NCBI RefSeq assembly: GCF_014323665.1 | Contig: NZ_JABVEB010000003.1 | Location: forward strand, 89,852-153,851 | Direction of reading: 5' to 3' | From: Actinomadura sp. HBU206391 | Lineage (GTDB): Bacteria > Actinomycetota > Actinomycetes > Streptosporangiales > Streptosporangiaceae | DNA: 64,000 nucleotides | Shown: positions 52,383 through 62,445 of the stretch, piece after piece | How positions within the stretch are numbered: the first letter of the stretch is position 1 | How the letters are laid out: every line of letters starts with the position of its first letter | Notes under the pieces: generated by a model | Told to the model about the DNA's origin: nothing | Seen by the model: only the letters and a program-made list of their open reading frames with translations | Databases searched by the model: none | Translations under genes and position numbers: made by a program

Positions 52383-52435
52383 CCCCCGTCCGAAGGGCTC
52401 ACGGACTCAAGACAGCGGACTCAGGGACAGCGGAC

Positions 52436-54175
52436 TCAGGGGGTCGGGACGATGTCCGGGGCGCCGCGGCGGCGGGCGTCGGCCTCTTGGTCGCCGTCCT
52501 GCGCCTGCGAGTCGCGTTCGGCCTCGACCCGCTTGTGGTAGTACTCGATCTCGCGGTCCTTCTGGTCCTTGGTCCAGCCGAGCACCGGCGCGAGCAGCTC
52601 CGCCGCCTCCTCGGCCACCCCGACGCCGCGGTCCCACGTCTCGATGGAGATGCGGGTACGCCGCGCGAGGACGTCGTTGAGGTGCCGCGCGCCCTCGTGC
52701 GTCGCCGCATAGACGATCTCTGCGCGCAGGTAGTCGTCGGCCCCGGCGAGCGGCTTGCCGAGATCGGGCTGTTCGCGGATGAGATCGAGCAGGTCCTCGG
52801 TCATGGTGCCGTACCGGTGGAGCAGGTGCTCGATCCGGGCGACGTGCACGCCGGACTTCTGGGCCAGCCGGTACCTGAAGTTCCAGAGCGCCTGGTAGCC
52901 CTCACCGCCGACCAGCGTGATGCGGTCGGTGCACGACTCGGCGACCCGCCCGTCGAGTCCGTGCGCCACCGCGTCGACGGCGTCCTTCGCCATCACCCGG
53001 TAGGTCGTGAACTTGCCGCCGGCGATGATGACCAGCCCCGGCACGGGGTGCGCGACCACGTGCTCGCGGGACAGCCTGGAGGTCTCCTCCGACTCGCCGG
53101 ACAGCAGCGGCCGAAGGCCCGCGTAGACGCCTTCGACGTCGTCGTGGGTCAGCGGCGTGTTCAGGACGGCGTTGACGTGTTCGAGAACGTAGTCGATGTC
53201 CACCTTGGACGCTGCGGGATGCGCCTTGTCCAGGTCCCACTCGGTGTCGGTGGTCCCGACGATCCAGTGCCGGCCCCATGGGATCACGAACAGCACCGAC
53301 TTCTCGGTGCGCAGGATGATTCCGGTCGAGGAGTGGATACGGTCGCGGGGAACGACCAGGTGAATGCCCTTGGACGCCTTGACGTGGATCTGCCCGCGGC
53401 CTCCGACCAGTTCCTGGATGTCGTCGGTCCAGATCCCGGTCGCGTTGACGACCTGCTTGCCCCTGACCTTCGAATCCGTGCCCGACTCGAGGTCACGGAT
53501 CTGTACGCCGGTGACCCGCTCGCCCTCGCGGAGGAAGCCGGTGCACTGGGTGCGGGAGGCGATCTGCGCGCCGTAGGCGGCGGCCGTCCGCAGCAGGGTC
53601 ATCACATAGCGCGCGTCGTCCATCTGCGCGTCCCAGTACTGCACGGCCCCGACGAAGGAGTCCTTGCGGAGCGACGGAGCCAGCCGCAGCGCCTGCCTGC
53701 GCAGCAGATGGCGATGCCGCGGTACGCCCCGGGTGCTGCCCATGGAGAACGACAGCGCGTCATAGAGCGCGATCCCGGCGCCGACATAGCCCCGTTCCCA
53801 CATCCGGTGGGTCAGCGGGAACAGGAACGGCACCGGGCGCACCAGGTGCGGTGCGATCCGCTGGAGGAGCAGGCCGCGCTCGGTCAGCGCCTCGCGGACC
53901 AGATCGAAGTTGTACTGCTCCAGATAGCGCAGTCCACCGTGGATGAGCTTGGAGGAGCGCGACGAGGTGCCCGAGGCGAAGTCGCGCGCCTCGACCACCG
54001 CGACCGACAGGCCACGGGTCGCGGCATCGAGCGCGACGCCCGCTCCCACGACCCCGCCGCCCACCACGACGACGTCGAACTCCTCGGCCGCCATCCGCTC
54101 CAACGCGACCTCACGCTCGGCGGGACCGAGACGCGAGCCGCCCGGTCCCATGACGGCCGATCCCCCAGATGTCAT
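52436..54175 (-). CDS. glpD: Glycerol-3-phosphate dehydrogenase, FAD-dependent
   Basis: Oxidises sn-glycerol 3-phosphate to dihydroxyacetone phosphate at the membrane and feeds the quinone pool. The protein has 579 residues. FAD motif VVVGGGVVGAGVALDAATRG at about 33-52; SSRSSKLIHGGLRYLEQ near 70; C-terminal DAO_C domain. ATG 54175 with GGAGGG 7 bases upstream is preferred over ATG 54199. Stands alone, divergent from nothing recognisable as glpF or glpK. Confidence 0.95.
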   Translation of the reverse strand: MTSGGSAVMGPGGSRLGPAEREVALERMAAEEFDVVVVGGGVVGAGVALDAATRGLSVAVVEARDFASGTSSRSSKLIHGGLRYLEQYNFDLVREALTERGLLLQRIAPHLVRPVPFLFPLTHRMWERGYVGAGIALYDALSFSMGSTRGVPRHRHLLRRQALRLAPSLRKDSFVGAVQYWDAQMDDARYVMTLLRTAAAYGAQIASRTQCTGFLREGERVTGVQIRDLESGTDSKVRGKQVVNATGIWTDDIQELVGGRGQIHVKASKGIHLVVPRDRIHSSTGIILRTEKSVLFVIPWGRHWIVGTTDTEWDLDKAHPAASKVDIDYVLEHVNAVLNTPLTHDDVEGVYAGLRPLLSGESEETSRLSREHVVAHPVPGLVIIAGGKFTTYRVMAKDAVDAVAHGLDGRVAESCTDRITLVGGEGYQALWNFRYRLAQKSGVHVARIEHLLHRYGTMTEDLLDLIREQPDLGKPLAGADDYLRAEIVYAATHEGARHLNDVLARRTRISIETWDRGVGVAEEAAELLAPVLGWTKDQKDREIEYYHKRVEAERDSQAQDGDQEADARRRGAPDIVPTP

Positions 54176-54277
54176 CGTGTTTCCCTCCGACTGTGGCACC
54201 GTGCGTACCTACCCAACGGTAGGACGTGGATTCACGAGACTCCCACCGCACCCCGGGATGACGCTGACAGAAACCCC

Positions 54278-55390
54278 TTAATGTGGCGCGACCACGACCT
54301 GAACCCGCTGGAACTCCTTCAGATCGGAGTAGCCGGCGGTGGCCATCGCCCGGCGCAGCGCGCCGATGAGGTTCATCGAACCGTCGGCGACGTGCGAGGG
54401 CCCGTAGAGGATCTGCTCCATGCTGCCGATGCTGCCGAGGTTCACCCTGGCGCCACGCGGCACCTCGCCGTGATGCGCCTCACTGCCCCAGTGATAACCC
54501 CGGCCGGGTGCCTCGGTGGAACGGGCGAACGGCGAGCCGACCATGACGGCGTCGGAACCGCAGGCGAACGCCTTGGCGATGTCGCCGCTGTTGGTCATCC
54601 CGCCGTCGGCGATGACGTGGACGTAGCGGCCACCGGACTCGTCGAGGTAGTCCCGGCGGGCCGCCGCCACGTCGGCGACCGCCGACGCCATCGGCACCGC
54701 GACGCCGAGGACCGTACGGGTGGTGTGCCCCGAACCGCCGCCGAAGCCGACGAGCACGCCCGCCGCTCCGGTGCGCATGAGATGCAGCGCGGCGGTGTAG
54801 GTGGCGCAGCCGCCCACGATGACCGGCACGTCTAGGTCGTAGATGAACTGCTTGAGGTTGAGCGGCTCGGCCCGGCCCGAAACGTGCTCGGCGCTCACCG
54901 TCGTGCCGCGGATCACGAAGAGGTCCACGCCCGCGTCGATGACGGTCTTGTGGTACTGAGCGGTGCGCTGCGGCGACAGCCGCGCGGCGACCGTCACGCC
55001 GGCGTCGCGGACCTCCTGAATCCTGCGGCCGATCAGCTCTTCCTTGATCGGCTCGCCGTAGACCTCCTGCAGCCGCCGGGTCGCCCGCACCTCGTCGAGC
55101 GAGGCGATCTCGGCGAGCAGCGACTCGGGGTTCTCATAGCGCGTCCAGAGTCCCTCCAGGTCGAGCACGGCGAGCCCGCCCAGTTTGCCCACGGCGATCG
55201 CCGTGGCCGGGCTGACCACGCTGTCCATCGGCGCGACCACCAGCGGCATCTCGAAGCGATAGGCGTCGATCTGCCACGCGACGCTGACCTCCTCGGGGTC
55301 GCGCGTACGACGCGACGGCACGATGCCGATCTCATCGAAGGCATACGCCCGCCGCCCGCTCTTACCCCGCCCGATCTCAACCTCAGCCAC
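54278..55390 (-). CDS. guaB3: GuaB3-type IMP dehydrogenase-related protein
   Basis: Protein of 370 residues with an IMPDH barrel but no CBS domains. The flexible loop that holds the catalytic Cys in IMPDH (GPGSICTTR) reads GGGSGHTTR, with His222 where the Cys would be. GuaB3 members have been reported as NADPH-dependent GMP reductases in other phyla, so this may not be an IMPDH. It begins 11 bases after guaB stops, as one unit. Corresponds to Rv3410c in M. tuberculosis. Confidence 0.92.
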   Translation of the reverse strand: MAEVEIGRGKSGRRAYAFDEIGIVPSRRTRDPEEVSVAWQIDAYRFEMPLVVAPMDSVVSPATAIAVGKLGGLAVLDLEGLWTRYENPESLLAEIASLDEVRATRRLQEVYGEPIKEELIGRRIQEVRDAGVTVAARLSPQRTAQYHKTVIDAGVDLFVIRGTTVSAEHVSGRAEPLNLKQFIYDLDVPVIVGGCATYTAALHLMRTGAAGVLVGFGGGSGHTTRTVLGVAVPMASAVADVAAARRDYLDESGGRYVHVIADGGMTNSGDIAKAFACGSDAVMVGSPFARSTEAPGRGYHWGSEAHHGEVPRGARVNLGSIGSMEQILYGPSHVADGSMNLIGALRRAMATAGYSDLKEFQRVQVVVAPH

Positions 55391-55401
55391 TCTGCCGGTT
55401 C

Positions 55402-56937
<1,536 letters not shown>

Positions 56938-57100
56938 TCACGGCGCTCTCATTCATCGTAGGCGGTCCGGCACCGCCCCGGTGTGACGCCCCGACCACTG
57001 GGCCTGCGGCGTCCGGCACCGGCCGAGGGCGCCGTCGAGCACGGCTGCTCCGAGGGTGACCGAGGCCGGTCGGTGTTGCCCTGCGCCGGGCCGAGCGCAG

Positions 57101-57115
57101 TAGCGTGGGGGTGTG
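57101..57115 (+). promoter_or_regulatory. -10 box and leaderless start of the DUF5319 gene
   Basis: TAGCGT (57101-57106), then six bases, then the GTG start at 57113. No ribosome site lies upstream. The same six-base spacing from -10 to start codon is seen at 8736-8750. Predicts transcription starting at the G of GTG. Confidence 0.5.
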
Positions 57116-57499
57116 CACGACGAAGCCCCGCCCGATCCGTTCGCCGGTGACCCTGATGATCCTGCGGCCGGCCTCGGTGACCCCGGTGACGAGATCACTC
57201 CACTGAGCGTGGCGGAGCGCGAGGACGTGCTGGCGGATCTCGCCGATCTCGAGGTCTTCCGGGCGCTGCTCGAACCCCTGGGCGTACGCGGGCTCACCGT
57301 CGACTGCGACGACTGCGGCAAGACCCACTACATCGACTGGGAGCTGCTGCACGGCAATCTCCGCCACCTGCTCGACCAGGGGCTGCCCCGGGTGCACGAG
57401 CCGGCGCTGTCCCCGGATCCGGTCGACTATGTCAGCTGGGACTACGCACGCGGCTATGTCGACGGTGTGATCGACAGCGAGGAGGGCCGCGGCTCCTAG
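57113..57499 (+). CDS. DUF5319 protein (Rv3412 family)
   Basis: Acidic cytoplasmic protein of 128 residues. The conserved part reads LSVAEREDVLADLADLEVF, then VDCDDCGKTHYIDWELLHGNL, with a CxxC pair. It sits between guaB and the anti-sigma gene on the opposite strand, exactly as Rv3412 does in M. tuberculosis. Function unknown. It starts at GTG 57113 and is probably leaderless. Confidence 0.86.
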   Translation: MHDEAPPDPFAGDPDDPAAGLGDPGDEITPLSVAEREDVLADLADLEVFRALLEPLGVRGLTVDCDDCGKTHYIDWELLHGNLRHLLDQGLPRVHEPALSPDPVDYVSWDYARGYVDGVIDSEEGRGS

Positions 57500-57503
57500 C
57501 CGC

Positions 57504-58382
57504 TCAGCAGGGCCCGGGCGACCCCATCGGCCCGCGCGTCTTCGCCGATCGCCGCTCGGCTGGGCACGGGTCGGTGGCTCCGGGTTCGTCCTGCCCGTCC
57601 TGCCCGCCCTGTTCGTCCTTGCGGGGTGTGACCGGCCCGTCCGGGCCCGTCGGCGTGACGGCCCGAGGCGTCCGGCCCGGTTCTTGATCACGAGTCGGCT
57701 CATCGAGGGTCGGGGCGTCCCGCACCGTGTCCTGCTCGCGCTCCTGGTCCTGGTCGCGATCCGGGGCGGCGCCGGGGCGCGGGCGCGGCCGGTCGGTCTC
57801 CTGGTCGCCCGCCGCACCCCTGGAAGCGCCGTCGGTCCCGGGTCGCCAGGTGCCGGACGCGGTCGGCGCCGGGACCATAGGGCCCACCGGGCCCTCCACC
57901 ACGGACCGGCCCGTACCCCTGACCTGCGCCCGGGAGCCCGCGTGCGGCTGGGCGGACGGCTGGTGCACGCCGATCGACCTCTCGAAGGTCTTGCCCAGTT
58001 CACCGCTCGCGGCGGCCACACCCGTCGTGCCGAGCACCGCGGTGGAGATGCCGAGTGCCATGAAGGTGCGCGCTCCGCGCCGGCGCGGTCGCCCTTGCGG
58101 CGCCGGTGCGGGCGCAGGAGCGGCCGACGGTTCCGGTGAGCGCTCGGCGGACACCTCTGGCGCCCCCTGGTCGACGTCGACGATGAGCGACTGGAGCAGC
58201 CGGACGGCCGGATCGTCGCCGTCCGCGGGCCCCGCCGTACGTGGGCCGGGCGCGACGGCGAACCTGCGTTCCGAAAGGGCGTCGACGACGGCGTCGGTAC
58301 GGCAGATCGCGCTGATGGTCAGCGGGGCCGCGAGACCGCTCTGCGGAACGTTGACCGGCCTGCCGTCGCGCCTCCCGGTCAA
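57504..58382 (-). CDS. Membrane anti-sigma factor (RsdA-like)
   Basis: Protein of 292 residues: a cytosolic N-terminus of ~105 residues (sigma-binding part with [13 protein letters not shown] at about 31-43), one membrane segment at ~106-126 ([20 protein letters not shown]), and an extracytoplasmic Pro/Gly-rich, repetitive tail. Position directly after the sigma gene, with TTG 58382 overlapping its stop (TTGA), matches RsdA (Rv3413c), the anti-SigD factor. The tail is low-complexity and could sense the envelope; this is inference. Confidence 0.82.
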   Translation of the reverse strand: MTGRRDGRPVNVPQSGLAAPLTISAICRTDAVVDALSERRFAVAPGPRTAGPADGDDPAVRLLQSLIVDVDQGAPEVSAERSPEPSAAPAPAPAPQGRPRRRGARTFMALGISTAVLGTTGVAAASGELGKTFERSIGVHQPSAQPHAGSRAQVRGTGRSVVEGPVGPMVPAPTASGTWRPGTDGASRGAAGDQETDRPRPRPGAAPDRDQDQEREQDTVRDAPTLDEPTRDQEPGRTPRAVTPTGPDGPVTPRKDEQGGQDGQDEPGATDPCPAERRSAKTRGPMGSPGPC

Positions 58383-59056
58383 GGGATCGACTCCTCGCTC
58401 GCCATCGCCCGGAGCCGGGTGAGAGCCCTGTGCTGCGCCACGCGGACCGCGCCTGCCGACATGCCGAGAACGTTACCGGTCTCCTCGGCCGACAGTCCGG
58501 CCACGACCCTGAGCATCACGAGTTCGCGCTGGTGATCGGGCAGGCGGTACAGCAGGTTCTTGGCCCGCTCGGCCTCGGTGTAGCGCACCACGGTCTCTTC
58601 CGGGCCCGGCCGTTCGTCCGGCCCGTCGGGCAGGTCCTCGGTGGGCACCGCCGCCCGGATGGCGCTGCGCAGCGCATCGGCGATCTTGTGCGACGCGATG
58701 CCGAACACGAACGACGCGAACGGGCGCCCCATGTCCCGATAGCGGGGCAGCGCGGACAGCACCGCGATGCAGACCTCCTGGGCCACGTCATCGGCGATGT
58801 GGTAGTGCCCGGACACCCGGCCGAGCCGGGCACGGCAGTACCGGACGATCATCGGGCGGACCTCACCGATCAAGACCTCGATCGCGCCCGGATCCCCCTG
58901 TACGGCGAGGGTCGTCAATTCCTTCAGGTCGCTTTCGTCGGATCTCGCCGTGCGCACCGCTCGCGCTCTCTCGACAGCGCGCGGTGTCGCGGGCCCAGCG
59001 ATCGCTCCCTCGGTCACGTAGAGCATGATGCACAGCGATTTCGGGCGTGTCGCCAC
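58379..59056 (-). CDS. ECF sigma factor of the SigD/ShbA group
   Basis: Group 4 sigma factor of 225 residues. Region 2 contains [20 protein letters not shown] (-10 recognition); region 4 ends with [20 protein letters not shown], the -35 helix-turn-helix. Context (guaB3, guaB, DUF5319, anti-sigma, groEL) matches sigD of mycobacteria and the ShbA gene of Streptomyces, which drives hrdB there. Start GTG 59056 has AAGGA 3 bases upstream; ATG 59026 is an alternative. Confidence 0.85.
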   Translation of the reverse strand: MATRPKSLCIMLYVTEGAIAGPATPRAVERARAVRTARSDESDLKELTTLAVQGDPGAIEVLIGEVRPMIVRYCRARLGRVSGHYHIADDVAQEVCIAVLSALPRYRDMGRPFASFVFGIASHKIADALRSAIRAAVPTEDLPDGPDERPGPEETVVRYTEAERAKNLLYRLPDHQRELVMLRVVAGLSAEETGNVLGMSAGAVRVAQHRALTRLRAMASEESIP

Positions 59057-59194
59057 TGTTCCTTACAACGGAATGGTCACAGTGCTCCACCTAACGCCGG
59101 AAAATCACTTTTCGTAGTCGACTCATCGCAGAATGTGCGGCACTTCGTTCGTCTCCGGACACGAGGTCCTACGGCGGAACGGCGGTCAAACAGC

Positions 59195-59220
59195 GAGGCC
59201 CCCGCGACGGCGGGGGCCTC
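59195..59220. terminator. Terminator hairpin between groEL and sigma gene
   Basis: GAGGCCCCCGC GACG GCGGGGGCCTC: an 11-base perfect stem with a four-base loop, about 80 bases after the groEL stop on the minus strand. Ends groESL transcription ahead of the sigma gene. Confidence 0.8.
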
Positions 59221-59241
59221 ACAGTGTCCGGTCAACTGGAC

Positions 59242-60936
<1,695 letters not shown>

Positions 60937-60973
60937 CTACCGGACGCACTACCGCGCGTCCGCTCACAACACG

Positions 60974-61011
60974 TCCGCCCCGGCCACCCCTCAAGGGATG
61001 ACCGGGGCGGA
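60974..61011. terminator. Intercistronic hairpin between groES and groEL
   Basis: TCCGCCCCGG at 60974-60983 pairs with CCGGGGCGGA at 61002-61011; inside, CCC and GGG pair again around TCAA. It can act as an attenuator or stability element that alters the GroES to GroEL ratio. Confidence 0.6.
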
Positions 61012-61030
61012 TGCATCACGTCAGGCGTGA

Positions 61031-61342
61031 TTACTTCTCGATGACCGCGAGTACGTCGCGAGCCGAGAGAACGAGGTACTCCTCGTTGTTGTACTTCACC
61101 TCGGTCCCGCCGTACTTGCTGTAGAGCACGATGTCGCCCACGGCGACATCGAGCGGAATCCGCTTCTTGCCCTCGTCGTCCCACCGGCCCGGGCCTACGG
61201 CAAGGACAGTCCCCTCCTGGGGCTTCTCCTTGGCCGTGTCTGGAATGACCAGGCCCGACGCGGTGGTCTGCTCGGCCTCAAGCGGCTGGACCACGATGCG
61301 GTCCTCGAGCGGCTTGAGAACAACCTTGGTGGCGGTCGTCAC
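61031..61342 (-). CDS. groES: Co-chaperonin GroES
   Basis: 103 residues; heptameric cap for GroEL. Typical GroES blocks: [18 protein letters not shown], the mobile loop with [18 protein letters not shown], and [19 protein letters not shown] 61342 has GGGGAGGTCAG upstream. First gene of the groESL operon, under a CIRCE element. Confidence 0.97.
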   Translation of the reverse strand: MTTATKVVLKPLEDRIVVQPLEAEQTTASGLVIPDTAKEKPQEGTVLAVGPGRWDDEGKKRIPLDVAVGDIVLYSKYGGTEVKYNNEEYLVLSARDVLAVIEK

Positions 61343-61462
61343 GATCTGACCTCCCCTTCGATTGCGATCCTCGGCTGGCCGGATGGACCAGCCGCACGTT
61401 TGTAAAGAGGCGACCCTGGTCCGGCCTGTCGTCGCGGGTGCCAGCCCGGCCTGGTCGCTGTG

Positions 61463-61489
61463 TTGGCACTCTCATGATGAGAGTGCCAA
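61463..61489. promoter_or_regulatory. CIRCE operator of groESL (HrcA site)
   Basis: TTGGCACTC N9 GAGTGCCAA, perfect nine-base arms with the canonical nine-base spacer (consensus TTAGCACTC N9 GAGTGCTAA). It lies about 120 bases upstream of the groES start, so HrcA should repress the operon until heat shock. Confidence 0.92.
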
Positions 61490-61984
61490 TCACGAACAGT
61501 ATGCCGTGCTCCGGACCTCGTCAACATGGTGCCTATGGCCGCCGTGTTTCCTGGCCTCGCTCCGTTCATGGGCTCGCTCCGCTCGCCGGCGAGCGGGCGC
61601 CTTGACGCGGCGGCTTCCCTCGTCGCTCCGGTCGCAAGCTCCCTGCGCTCCTCAGTCCAGCCACCGCGCGCCCGCTCGCGGCGCCCATGTCCACGGTCTC
61701 GGCTCTACGGCGGGAGGTGGGAACCATTGATCATTTGGGCTCGGCACATATAAAGAGGATCCCGTGCCGCAAGATCTTATTGTATATGGCGCGGTCGATT
61801 GTTCGACAATGATCTCGGTGGCCCGACAAACGCCAAGTCATGACGGGCAACGCACCATGACCGAGCAAATCCTGCGCCTTTACCGGCGGCACTCTCACTA
61901 GGATCACCGAACGGCGGCAACGTCGCATCCGAGGCGCGCGAGACGGATAGGTGTCCAAGACGTGCAGATGAATGGGGATCAACG
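61490..61984. other. Gene-free stretch after the groESL promoter
   Basis: 495 bases with no supported gene. The first part (about 61555-61690) is unusual: repeated CTCGCTCCG and CGCTCCG words and the inverted CGCTCGCCGGCGAGCG (61577-61592). The second part (61735-61980) is much less GC-rich and probably holds the promoter of the zinc-ribbon gene. Confidence 0.4.
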
Positions 61985-62230
61985 ATGGCGGAGGTGGCCT
62001 TGCACTGCCCCAAGTGCCACGCTGGAATGGCGAGCTTCCAGCAGAGCGGCATCATGGTCGAGCAGTGCGCCACCTGCAGGGGCGTGTTCCTCACCGAGGC
62101 CGGACTCGCCCGCCTCATCGACGTCGGCGGTGCCGGGCACGCAGTGCACGCGGCGCCCGCCGCGCCGGGAGGACCGGCGTTCAACGGCTACCACAGGCAG
62201 ACCTACGAAGGTCGGCACCGACGTGGCTGA
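61985..62230 (+). CDS. TFIIB-type zinc-ribbon protein
   Basis: Protein of 81 residues. CPKCHAGM near residue 8 and CATCRGVFLTEAGLARLI near 28 form a four-Cys zinc ribbon of the zf-TFIIB family; the rest is a His/Ala/Pro-rich, probably disordered tail. ATG 61985 has GGGGATC upstream. Cellular role unknown. Confidence 0.82.
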   Translation: MAEVALHCPKCHAGMASFQQSGIMVEQCATCRGVFLTEAGLARLIDVGGAGHAVHAAPAAPGGPAFNGYHRQTYEGRHRRG

Positions 62231-62445
62231 ACCGGAGCCCCTGAGCACTGAGGGGGAACTGACAAATTACCCTCCACCTGGACAGCGACCGGCATATCGC
62301 GCCACTGGGATAACGTTCCTATTCCGCGCGGAACTTACCGCGTTTTCCCCTCCCGCTTATGCGCACTCTGTTCACGCACTACAGTGAGCTTTTCACGATT
62401 CAATGCCGCCGCATTTTTCGCGGTCGGCACACGAAGGAGCGTCGG

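Noticed and set aside
61555..61690. GC-rich CTCGCTCCG repeats as a small RNA gene
   Set aside because: Repeats are irregular and there is no promoter or terminator pair around them; kept only as a described gap.
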